A DNA stretch of 5,256 nucleotides from a bacterium. GTDB lineage: Bacteria; Babelota; Babeliae; Babelales; RVW-14. A program made the position numbers and the translations under genes. The notes under the pieces are model-generated. The model saw nothing but the letters and a program-made list of their open reading frames with translations, was not told the DNA's origin and ran no database searches. Of the stretch, positions 1-5,256 are shown in pieces. Numbering within the stretch: position 1 is the stretch's first letter; each line of letters opens with the position of its first letter. Location: NCBI GenBank assembly GCA_023249955.1, contig JAHFBR010000089.1, forward strand, positions 1 through 5,256, given 5' to 3'.

Positions 1-6
1 ATTGTC

Positions 7-414
7 ATGGAACGCACCAACTTCAGAACGTTGGGCACAACGTTTAAAGCACGCATTGCCACCGGCGAAGTGATTGAAATCCCTCACAGCATTACAACAT
101 GGACCATTGCTGATGCTGAAGGCAAAAAACTAGGTGAATACGTGCTGGAGCGCCGCTTCTGCGAACAAACAGATTTTACCTACGCACCAAACAAAACACA
201 TATCATGTCATTTAACGAGCTGTATTTCATTGCATTGCCAAGCGTTTTGAACGGCTGGAATATTGATCCATCAAAATTTGATAACAACCTGTCGATTGTC
301 ATCAAGCAGTTGCGCAAGCCAGTGAGCAAAGAGATGGCCACCAACATGCGCATTGCAACGCTGCTGAACGCAAGTGATTTTAAGTTTATTGCACTGGGAA
401 CATGCATTAACTAA
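7..414 (+). CDS. Hypothetical soluble protein, possibly 5'-truncated by the window edge
   Basis: I do not recognise this protein. From the ATG at 7 it is 135 residues, but the frame stays open to the window edge and only six bases precede the ATG. Neither a ribosome binding site nor an upstream start can be judged, so this may be the C-terminal part of a longer protein. There is no signal peptide or transmembrane helix. The first 60 residues look strand-rich, with alternating hydrophobic residues such as GEVIEIP (20-26) and GEYVLERRF (43-51). Residues 70-84 (NELYFIALPSVLNGW) form a hydrophobic, probably helical stretch, and residues 93-130 are mixed. Cysteines lie at 52 and 133. That it is a real gene is supported by the strong terminator 24 bases after its TAA and by its tidy convergence with the permease operon. 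No function is assigned. Confidence 0.65.
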   Translation: MERTNFRTLGTTFKARIATGEVIEIPHSITTWTIADAEGKKLGEYVLERRFCEQTDFTYAPNKTHIMSFNELYFIALPSVLNGWNIDPSKFDNNLSIVIKQLRKPVSKEMATNMRIATLLNASDFKFIALGTCIN

Positions 415-437
415 TAATCCCACGGGATGAGAAGTTT

Positions 438-466
438 AAAGGGGCCGCTTAAAACGCGGCCCTTTT
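438..466 (+). terminator. Rho-independent terminator, probably bidirectional
   Basis: A perfect 7-bp stem, GGGCCGC (442-448) with GCGGCCC (456-462), encloses a 7-base loop. It is extended by a G-T pair and three A-T pairs (438-441 with 463-466). On the + strand it is followed directly by a run of six T (463-468), which makes a strong terminator for the 7-414 gene. Read on the - strand the stem is followed only by CCTTTAAAC, a weaker U tract. It still lies exactly at the end of the permease gene, whose TAA (467-469) overlaps the T run, so one hairpin probably serves both converging transcripts. Confidence 0.9.
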
Positions 467-1747
467 TTATTCAAGAAATGTATTGATTTTGTGTGCCACA
501 ATGCCACCACCCAGAATAATAAGAAAAGGGAGCGCATAATGCAACCCTGCATCCAAAAGATTGGTGGCACAGAAATAGATAAAGACCGAACAGCTTGCAA
601 TGGCCAAAAAGCCAACAATCGAACGTGCTAGTACAACAAAGGCAAGCGCACTGAGCAGATACGCAATGCTGGTACCAAAGTCGGCCATGGCAACCAAGTA
701 GTAACCATGTCCTGCCGTCGCAATCAAGAGCAATACCAGTAATGATTGAATCATGACACAAACCCATGGCGTTTGGTTACGGCTCAACATCGTCAAGTAA
801 CGCCAGCCCATGATGCTGCGCTCTTTGCCCATGGCATACAAATTCCAATTATTGTAATAAAACATGCCATAAAAACCACCCAAAAATGATGACAATATTG
901 CTATGTTTATGGCAGCATTACCCCAGTCAATAACCATTTGATTGCTGGTCAACTGTGGCAGAATTGATAAAAATGGATTGACGTCGCTGGAACCATGAAT
1001 GCAAAACAAAAAGAATTGTAGCAACGCATAAATGGCAACGATAATTGCAAATGAAAGCAACAGAACACGCGCAGCATTTTGTTTGCCATTTTCGATCTTA
1101 TCAATAACAGCACAGCATGCTTCAATACCAATAAATGCAAAAAGAACCAGCGGAATCGACCCAATGATATTGCCAACCATGTTTGACGCTACTGCGCCAG
1201 TCGGGACAATAAAATGGCTTGCATTAAAAAGCATCGGTACTGCCACCACTACTAAAAGCAGGGGGATGCTTTTGAGGAGCGTGAACGTGATTTGTGCACG
1301 CTCCAAAAACTCAATATTAAACAGGTTAACGATGGCAAACAGCAGTACCATCAAAGCATCAAACCCAAAGCCACCAAGCCCACAATTCTGCAACCAGGAT
1401 GACACTGATTCAATCTTTTGGACCTCAACGCTAAATGCATGGATAACCGCTGCATTTGCGGCTACTGTACCAACGTAGTAACCCCAACCACTCACAAAAC
1501 CCCACAACGACCCAAGGCATTGCTCACTATAGATGTAAATGCCTCCGGCTGCTGGAAACCGAACCGCAAGATCCGCAAGTGCTATCACCAATGGCAGCAG
1601 CAACAAGCCGCAGGCAACCCACGCAAGGGGGGAAAAAACGCCATTAATCGCAGCAATTTTGCCTGTGCTTACCAAAAAACCTGCGCCTATAACAATGTTG
1701 ATATTGATAAGAATTGCGATCCATACCGGGATTTTGATTGCGGCCAT
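467..1747 (-). CDS. APC-superfamily amino-acid permease or antiporter, second gene of the pair
   Basis: This is a 426-residue inner-membrane transporter with about twelve hydrophobic helices (roughly 8-26, 38-60, 82-106, 130-147, 152-172, 193-213, 226-250, 275-297, 326-343, 350-374, 377-396, 403-418). That count and length match the amino acid-polyamine-organocation family; AdiC is about 445 residues. Family marks visible are the unwound TM1 signature VIGAGF (19-24), the TM2-TM3 loop RFPAAGGIYIYSEQ (63-76), and the TM6 segment FAFIGIEACC (203-212). Glu209 in TM6 lines up with AdiC Glu208, and Phe203 falls where AdiC has the substrate-stacking Trp202. The TM8-TM9 loop carries LYAMGKERS (303-311) followed by TPW. 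The start codon lies 4 bases after the stop of the upstream permease. Its weak ribosome binding site AAGAGA (1758-1763) lies inside the last codons of that gene, which suggests translational coupling. Substrate is unknown: amino acids or polyamines, by uptake or exchange. Family call is firm, specificity is not. Confidence 0.9.
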   Translation of the reverse strand: MAAIKIPVWIAILININIVIGAGFLVSTGKIAAINGVFSPLAWVACGLLLLPLVIALADLAVRFPAAGGIYIYSEQCLGSLWGFVSGWGYYVGTVAANAAVIHAFSVEVQKIESVSSWLQNCGLGGFGFDALMVLLFAIVNLFNIEFLERAQITFTLLKSIPLLLVVVAVPMLFNASHFIVPTGAVASNMVGNIIGSIPLVLFAFIGIEACCAVIDKIENGKQNAARVLLLSFAIIVAIYALLQFFLFCIHGSSDVNPFLSILPQLTSNQMVIDWGNAAINIAILSSFLGGFYGMFYYNNWNLYAMGKERSIMGWRYLTMLSRNQTPWVCVMIQSLLVLLLIATAGHGYYLVAMADFGTSIAYLLSALAFVVLARSIVGFLAIASCSVFIYFCATNLLDAGLHYALPFLIILGGGIVAHKINTFLE

Positions 1748-1751
1748 AATA

Positions 1752-3041
1752 TTATTTTCTCTTAGCTTTCATACCTGTGTGCAATTTATACATCACAAAG
1801 CCGCCAACCAGGCCCACAAAGAGCACAACGCGCGAAACTGGATCTTTGCAGATCTCCAACCAGCCGTAGTAGATCATGACAGCGCAGCTGCAAAATGCTA
1901 GGGCTGTAATGGCAAGCTGTGTGTGATTCTTTTGGCGATAGTACGTTGAAAAAAGCGCCAGAACAGTCATAAAGAATGCAAGGCAGACACCGGTGCTGGT
2001 CAACGCCATCAATACCGTCAAACTTGGCACAAAGGTTACCAGCAGGAATACGGCAAGTCCGTGAACGGCAATTGCCACTGTCGGTCTATCGTAAGCATTA
2101 ACAATGCTCAATGCTGATGAACCGGTAATCAGATTGCGTTTTGCAAGCGCATGAAGATTGGTTACATTCATCAAGAATACGCCGTACAATGCATTAGCAA
2201 CACTGAAGAATATAAAGAACGTGATTAATGTTTGGAGAATATTGGTTACCCCAGACGAGAAGCCCAAGAATTGTGGGAATGCAACAGGGCCATGATCAGC
2301 AAGCTTGTTGACACCCATGATGTACAGCAGGCCAAGGTGATAGAGCATGTATGCGGTCATAGCAATAAAAAATGCCGTCAAAATTGCCTTTGACGCTTTT
2401 TTTGCACCGCCTTCAATCATACCGCTGATACTGCAGCACACTTCAAAACCCAGAAATGAGAAAATCGCAAGGCCAATAGCCGAGCAGAGATTGTTTAAAT
2501 CACCCGAGTTAAAACTCAAGTGAGGACCCCAATAAAAGGCAGCCAATGCTATAACAAAAACAAGCGGAATCATTTTGATAAGCGCAGCACCACTTTGAAG
2601 TTTGGTGACAAGATTAAGCTGCATCATGTTAAGCGCCGACACCAGTAAAACCAATAAGAAATTCACCAGGATGGGATAATCTTCTACCATGTGCATGTTT
2701 GTTTGGGTAACAAGCAGCCACTTAATTGCTGCGCAGAACGTTGCGGCGGTACCAATGTAGCCCACAAGATATGCCCAATGCGCCAAAAACCCAGCCGTAG
2801 GATTGAATGCTGTGGCACAATAGTTATAAAAACCACCTTCGCCAGGAAATACCGTCGTTGCCTGTGCAAGACTCCAGATAACAGGAAAGAGCAAAAGCCC
2901 CAACAATGGCCAGATCAGAAAACCAAAGCTTCCGGCTACATGCGTCACAGATTGAGGATTAAAAAAAATCCCAGCACCAACAATAATGTTAATGCTCATC
3001 AAGACAGCCGACCAAAACGATATCTTTTTGGCAACCTTCAT
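1752..3041 (-). CDS. APC-superfamily amino-acid permease or antiporter, first gene of the pair
   Basis: This is a 429-residue inner-membrane transporter, paralogous to the gene that follows it. It has about twelve helices, with a TM1 signature IIVGAGIF (19-26), a TM2-TM3 loop VFPGEGGFYNY (64-74), and TM6 IFSFLGFEVCC (193-203). Glu200 aligns with AdiC Glu208 and Phe194 with AdiC Trp202. The TM8-TM9 loop is LHALAKRNLI (296-305) followed by DRP. The C-terminus is short and basic (KAKRK). The frame can be extended 27 residues to a GTG at 3122, but I chose the ATG at 3041. It has a good Shine-Dalgarno AGGGG (3049-3053) seven bases upstream, the family N-terminus begins there, and the extension would be read through the predicted promoter. 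It is first in a two-gene operon. Substrate cannot be read from sequence, and no catabolic enzyme flanks it. Confidence 0.9.
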   Translation of the reverse strand: MKVAKKISFWSAVLMSINIIVGAGIFFNPQSVTHVAGSFGFLIWPLLGLLLFPVIWSLAQATTVFPGEGGFYNYCATAFNPTAGFLAHWAYLVGYIGTAATFCAAIKWLLVTQTNMHMVEDYPILVNFLLVLLVSALNMMQLNLVTKLQSGAALIKMIPLVFVIALAAFYWGPHLSFNSGDLNNLCSAIGLAIFSFLGFEVCCSISGMIEGGAKKASKAILTAFFIAMTAYMLYHLGLLYIMGVNKLADHGPVAFPQFLGFSSGVTNILQTLITFFIFFSVANALYGVFLMNVTNLHALAKRNLITGSSALSIVNAYDRPTVAIAVHGLAVFLLVTFVPSLTVLMALTSTGVCLAFFMTVLALFSTYYRQKNHTQLAITALAFCSCAVMIYYGWLEICKDPVSRVVLFVGLVGGFVMYKLHTGMKAKRK

Positions 3042-3048
3042 CGGATAA

Positions 3049-3053
3049 CCCCT
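3049..3053 (-). promoter_or_regulatory. Ribosome binding site fixing the first permease start
   Basis: On the - strand this reads AGGGG, seven bases before the ATG at 3041. The alternative GTG at 3122 has only A-rich sequence in front of it, so this site decides the start. Confidence 0.7.
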
Positions 3054-3094
3054 ACTGGTAAAAGAAACCAATATATAAGAAACAACAACTTGAG

Positions 3095-3140
3095 AGTATA
3101 TAGCACTTTTAACACGTTGCACAAATTTTTGTTCTTTTTT
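3095..3140 (-). promoter_or_regulatory. Predicted sigma-70-type promoter of the permease operon with an A-tract upstream
   Basis: On the - strand a -10 box TATACT (3095-3100, five of six consensus positions) lies 18 bases from a weak -35 box TTGTGC (3119-3124). Directly upstream, 3125-3140 is an A-rich stretch resembling an UP element, which could offset the weak -35. Expected transcription start is near 3088, giving a leader of about 47 bases before the ATG at 3041. This is by-eye motif matching only. Confidence 0.5.
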
Positions 3141-3166
3141 GATGATTTGGCACGCTTGTAGGATTC

Positions 3167-3194
3167 TTGAAAAATTACCGAACTGTGATACGAT
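3167..3194 (+). promoter_or_regulatory. Predicted sigma-70-type promoter of the lipoprotein/surA-like unit
   Basis: A -35 box TTGAAA (3167-3172) and a -10 box TACGAT (3189-3194) are 16 bases apart. The -10 is preceded by TGA (3186-3188), the extended -10 pattern. The expected start is near 3201, leaving a leader of about 53 bases before the ATG at 3254. The TTG of the -35 box is also the first codon of the longest open frame here, which argues against that frame start. Confidence 0.5.
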
Positions 3195-3237
3195 TGATGT
3201 TGCGTTGCATATTGAAAAAATGTTTAACTCATTTACG

Positions 3238-3242
3238 AAGGA
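3238..3242 (+). promoter_or_regulatory. Ribosome binding site of the lipoprotein gene
   Basis: AAGGA lies 11 bases before the ATG at 3254, slightly further than ideal. It supports 3254 over the TTG at 3167, which has no such site. Confidence 0.6.
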
Positions 3243-3253
3243 TAAATTTTATC

Positions 3254-4258
3254 ATGAAGAGATCAGCATCTTATATAGTAAATGGCTCTGCCATGGTTCT
3301 TTCCCTGATGTTACTGAGCGGCTGCGACTTTTTGAAGAAAAAAGAAACACCGGCACCAAAAACAACAGCACAAGCTGCTGAAGCTGGAGCTTCGCTCTGC
3401 ACCATCAACGGCGAAACCGTCATCACCGAATCAGAATTTATGAACAACCTCGTGCAAATGATCCAATCAAACCCTTACTTTAAGGGCGCTTCTTTGGACT
3501 CACTCCCAAAAGAACTTTTGCGTAAATTCTTTGATCAATTAACCACACAAGCACTGATTGAAAAGTTCTCAGTCAAAACCAATGTTGAAAAGGATCCAGA
3601 GTTCGTCAAAGCATATAACGAAACTGAAAAGCTCTTGAAGCGCTCTTTGATGGTTCAACTCTTTGAAAAGAAGATCTACGACAATATCAAGGTTTCGGAT
3701 GGCGATATTTCCAAGCACTACAGCGAAAACAAAGATCGCTTTGTTAAGGTTGCCGGCGGCACACTGGCCATGGGAGCACGCTTTGAAAATGAGGAGGCTG
3801 CAAACGCCTTCTTGGCTAAAGCAAAAGCAAACATGGACGACTTTGAAAATATGGCCAAAAAAGATGGCAAGTTCAGAGACTTTGGTCGCGTAACCAAAGA
3901 GAGCCGTGGCATGCAGTACGAAGTGGTTCCTGGACCAATAAAAGACACTGTTTTGAGTGCAAACAAACTTCCAATGGTTGATAAAGTCAAAACAGGCAAA
4001 GAGTTCTGGGTTGTTAAGGCGTGGGATAAGAAAGACACCACACTCTTTGATCTTGATGAAGTTAAACCTCATATCGAAGCAATGCTGAAGAACAATCTTT
4101 TCAGAGATGCGCTTGAAAAACGCGTTAAAGAACTTAACAGCGAATTTACTGTTGTAGTCAATGAAGACTTCTTCAAGGACAAAGCAGCTCCTGGGCAAGC
4201 ACAAGGCGATGATGAAGCCCAAGAACCAAAAGAAAACAACGCAGCTACAGCCGCTTAA
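3254..4258 (+). CDS. PpiC/SurA-like lipoprotein chaperone with a degenerate parvulin domain
   Basis: From the chosen ATG this is 334 residues. It begins with a lipoprotein signal: MKR, a hydrophobic stretch, then the lipobox LLSGC with lipidated Cys24. A lysine-rich then Ala/Thr linker (25-47) follows. The SurA-N-like region starts at LCTINGETVITESEF (48-62) and runs in helices to about 150 (VSDGDISKHYSENKDRF, 148-163). A parvulin-like segment spans about 165-260: ENEEAANAFLAKAKANMDDF (178-197), FRDFGRV (207-213) in place of the usual GDLGWF, and EFWVVKAWDKKD (250-261) in place of GYHIIKVLDKKE. Both histidines of active parvulins appear replaced (Met173 and Trp252 by my alignment), so isomerase activity is doubtful and a holdase or chaperone role more likely. 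A C-terminal helix (264-294) precedes a low-complexity Ala/Glu/Gln tail (308-334). Asp follows the lipid Cys, which in enterobacteria retains lipoproteins in the inner membrane. The nearest functional analogues are PpiD and PrsA, but I would not name it as either. Confidence 0.82.
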   Translation: MKRSASYIVNGSAMVLSLMLLSGCDFLKKKETPAPKTTAQAAEAGASLCTINGETVITESEFMNNLVQMIQSNPYFKGASLDSLPKELLRKFFDQLTTQALIEKFSVKTNVEKDPEFVKAYNETEKLLKRSLMVQLFEKKIYDNIKVSDGDISKHYSENKDRFVKVAGGTLAMGARFENEEAANAFLAKAKANMDDFENMAKKDGKFRDFGRVTKESRGMQYEVVPGPIKDTVLSANKLPMVDKVKTGKEFWVVKAWDKKDTTLFDLDEVKPHIEAMLKNNLFRDALEKRVKELNSEFTVVVNEDFFKDKAAPGQAQGDDEAQEPKENNAATAA

Positions 4259-4284
4259 GCGCTTAAAAGCTGTTTAAAAAATAT

Positions 4285-4315
4285 AAGGGCGAGTGTTCAT
4301 CACCTCGCCCTTTTT
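4285..4315 (+). terminator. Hairpin terminator or attenuator between the lipoprotein and surA-like genes
   Basis: GGGCGAG (4287-4293) pairs perfectly with CTCGCCC (4304-4310) around a 10-base loop, followed by TTTTT (4311-4315). Two further A-T pairs (4285-4286) extend the stem. This has the form of an intrinsic terminator for the lipoprotein gene. It ends only 15 bases before the next start codon, so it may act as a partial terminator that lowers expression of the downstream gene. Confidence 0.82.
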
Positions 4316-4318
4316 ATA

Positions 4319-4323
4319 TGGAG
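4319..4323 (+). promoter_or_regulatory. Ribosome binding site fixing the surA-like start
   Basis: TGGAG lies six bases before the ATG at 4330. It overlaps the in-frame ATG at 4318, ruling that codon out as the likely start. The site begins four bases after the T run of the upstream hairpin. Flanking ATATAA (4281-4286) can pair with TTATAT (4314-4319), which might partly mask it. Confidence 0.7.
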
Positions 4324-4329
4324 ACAACG

Positions 4330-5157
4330 ATGAAGAATCAACTTATTTTAGGTGTCGTACTGAGCTTAATTTCCAACACCCTTGATGCCAAGCGCCATGT
4401 TATTGACCGCATTGTTGCGCGTGTTAACGGGGCAAATATTCTGCAGTCAGACCTTGAGCAACCGCGCATTTCAAAAGAAGGCAGCAGGTATTCGCTTGAT
4501 GAGCTAACATTGGAAGAGCTTTTGGTCCAACGCGCAGGCGAAATGCACATGCTTCCCACCGCACTTGATATTGACCGCCAAGTGGTTACCTTTAAAATCC
4601 AAAATCATTTGACCGAGCTTTCTGATATCGAGTTTGAAAATCAACTCAAACAAAGCGGATTTACCCTGAAGGCATATAAACAGCAACTTGGCAGACTGAT
4701 TGCTGCTGAAAACGTAAAACGTGCCGAAATAAGCGAAAAAATTGTCATCACCTCACAAGAGGTTGAAGAGTATCATGCCACGCACCCAGAGAAAGCAAAA
4801 GAAGAGTATCTTTTGCAAACTTGTGTGATCAAAAAAGACCAGCTCGACCATTATAAAGAGCTGCTTGAAAATAAAACAATTGCCTGGGAAGAGCTTGGCT
4901 GGATTGCCAAAAAGGACATCGGACACAAATTTAAAGCAGTACTTTCGATGAAACCTGGCGACATGTCTGAGCCGGTTGCTACCGATGACGGCACCTATCA
5001 AGCCGTTAAGTTGCTTGATAAAAAAGAAAAGCGATTCAAGGCGCTGGATGAACGCTACAGCGATATTGAAAGAAAACTACAGCAAGAGCGCAAAGAAAAA
5101 TTTATTGGAGAGTTCGAAAAAGAGCTCAAAGCAAAGGCCTCAATCGTAATTTTGTAG
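4330..5157 (+). CDS. SurA-like periplasmic chaperone, compact, with one degenerate parvulin domain
   Basis: From the ATG at 4330 this is 275 residues, much shorter than E. coli SurA (428 residues, two parvulin domains). A signal peptide covers about 1-20 (MKNQ, hydrophobic 5-18, likely cut after LDA20), sending it to the periplasm. The SurA core follows: VIDRIVARVNGANILQSDLE (24-43), the helix LTLEELLVQRAGEM (59-72), FENQLKQSGFTLKAYKQQLG (102-121), and a region ending VITSQEVEEYHATHP (139-153). A single reduced parvulin-like segment spans about 160-231: YLLQTCVI, then EELGWIAKKDI (187-197), MKPGDMSEPV (207-216) and TYQAVKLLDKKEKR (222-235). About 20 residues normally preceding the LGW motif are missing, and both parvulin histidine positions appear changed (Thr164, Gln224). 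A charged C-terminal helix (238-270) probably completes the chaperone core, as in SurA. By family, it should escort unfolded outer-membrane proteins. The family call is good, the exact role inferred. Confidence 0.85.
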   Translation: MKNQLILGVVLSLISNTLDAKRHVIDRIVARVNGANILQSDLEQPRISKEGSRYSLDELTLEELLVQRAGEMHMLPTALDIDRQVVTFKIQNHLTELSDIEFENQLKQSGFTLKAYKQQLGRLIAAENVKRAEISEKIVITSQEVEEYHATHPEKAKEEYLLQTCVIKKDQLDHYKELLENKTIAWEELGWIAKKDIGHKFKAVLSMKPGDMSEPVATDDGTYQAVKLLDKKEKRFKALDERYSDIERKLQQERKEKFIGEFEKELKAKASIVIL

Positions 5158-5256
5158 TATGTTTTTCCTGAGCTGAACGTCGGGTAATAAGGCTTGCTTT
5201 CCTGACGAGCTCTGCTATCTTTCATCATGATATTTCATCAGCCATAAAGAAGAGAG
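5158..5256. other. Non-coding tail with a weak possible promoter and purine-rich edge
   Basis: I see no gene or convincing terminator after the surA-like stop. A possible + strand promoter is TTGCTT (5194-5199), a 16-base gap, then TATCTT (5216-5221), each matching consensus only partly. The last ten bases (AAGAAGAGAG, 5247-5256) could be the ribosome binding site of a gene starting just beyond the window. Both readings are tentative. Confidence 0.3.

Noticed and set aside
1032..1901. Several + strand open frames of 63-148 codons opposite the two permeases
   Set aside because: They lie entirely antisense to strongly supported transmembrane transporters, have no family features and odd composition (runs of Thr, Asn, Lys, Cys), and overlap each other.
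3042..3122. 27-residue N-terminal extension of the first permease from a GTG
   Set aside because: No ribosome binding site, passes through the predicted promoter, and the ATG at 3041 has a good Shine-Dalgarno and the family-typical N-terminus.
2691..3161. A 156-codon + strand open frame opposite the start of the first permease
   Set aside because: Rich in Arg, Cys and Asn with no domain signal, and it covers the conserved TM1-TM3 region of the permease on the other strand.
3167..3253. 29-residue N-terminal extension of the lipoprotein from a TTG
   Set aside because: The TTG is part of a likely -35 box, and the extension would bury the signal peptide behind a basic stretch.
3139..3381. An 80-codon + strand open frame overlapping the lipoprotein start in another frame
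   Set aside because: It spans the predicted promoter and the start of the lipoprotein gene and shows no recognisable features.
3569..4222. A 217-codon - strand open frame opposite the lipoprotein gene
   Set aside because: Phe- and Cys-rich composition typical of an antisense shadow; the + strand protein has a lipobox, a SurA-like region and a parvulin-like region.
4282..4287. TATAAG as a -10 box for the surA-like gene
   Set aside because: No acceptable -35 lies 16-18 bases upstream, and it merges into the hairpin stem.
5227..5247. Six-codon open frame (MIFHQP) as a leader peptide
   Set aside because: No ribosome binding site and no attenuator visible; too short to distinguish from chance.
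1..5256. CRISPR, insertion sequence, tRNA, phage or toxin-antitoxin content
   Set aside because: No direct repeats with spacers, no transposase or integrase motifs, no cloverleaf sequence, and no small paired genes were seen on either strand.

Overview
The window reads as a compact bacterial chromosome segment from a Gram-negative (diderm) organism. The evidence is a SurA-type periplasmic chaperone, which serves outer-membrane protein biogenesis, next to a lipoprotein chaperone of the same fold class. Base composition is moderate, genes are tightly packed, and I see no mobile element, tRNA, rRNA, CRISPR array or repeat family. The phylum cannot be fixed from this window. Paired APC permeases beside minimal SurA-like proteins would suit a host-associated lineage with reduced biosynthesis (for example Dependentiae, Chlamydiae or Legionella-like bacteria), but that is a weak inference.

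Layout, left to right. (1) Positions 7-414, + strand: the end, or all, of an unrecognised soluble protein, closed by a strong GC hairpin terminator (438-466) that probably also serves the convergent operon. (2) Positions 467-3041, - strand: two tandem APC-superfamily amino-acid permeases of 429 and 426 residues, separated by 4 bases and clearly paralogous. They run from a promoter near 3095-3124. (3) Positions 3042-3253: a 212-base divergent intergenic region with back-to-back promoters and A/T tracts. (4) Positions 3254-4258, + strand: a PpiC/SurA-like lipoprotein with lipobox Cys24. (5) A hairpin terminator (4285-4315) sits just before the ribosome binding site of (6) positions 4330-5157, + strand, a compact SurA-like periplasmic chaperone. 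(7) Positions 5158-5256 hold no gene, only a weak possible promoter and a purine-rich stretch at the window edge.

How the genes work together. The two permeases should take up or exchange amino acids or related amines across the inner membrane. No decarboxylase, deaminase or other enzyme lies beside them to reveal the substrate. The lipoprotein and the SurA-like protein form a periplasmic folding pair, one membrane-anchored and one soluble. In both, the parvulin histidines needed for prolyl isomerase activity appear to be replaced, so they probably act as chaperones rather than isomerases.

Three start sites were moved inward from the longest open frame, because Shine-Dalgarno sites, promoters or signal peptides favour the shorter form. 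Nothing here amounts to a clearly new biological system. The most interesting points are the paired His-less parvulins, the terminator placed directly against the surA-like ribosome binding site, and the shared TM6 di-cysteine in the two permeases.
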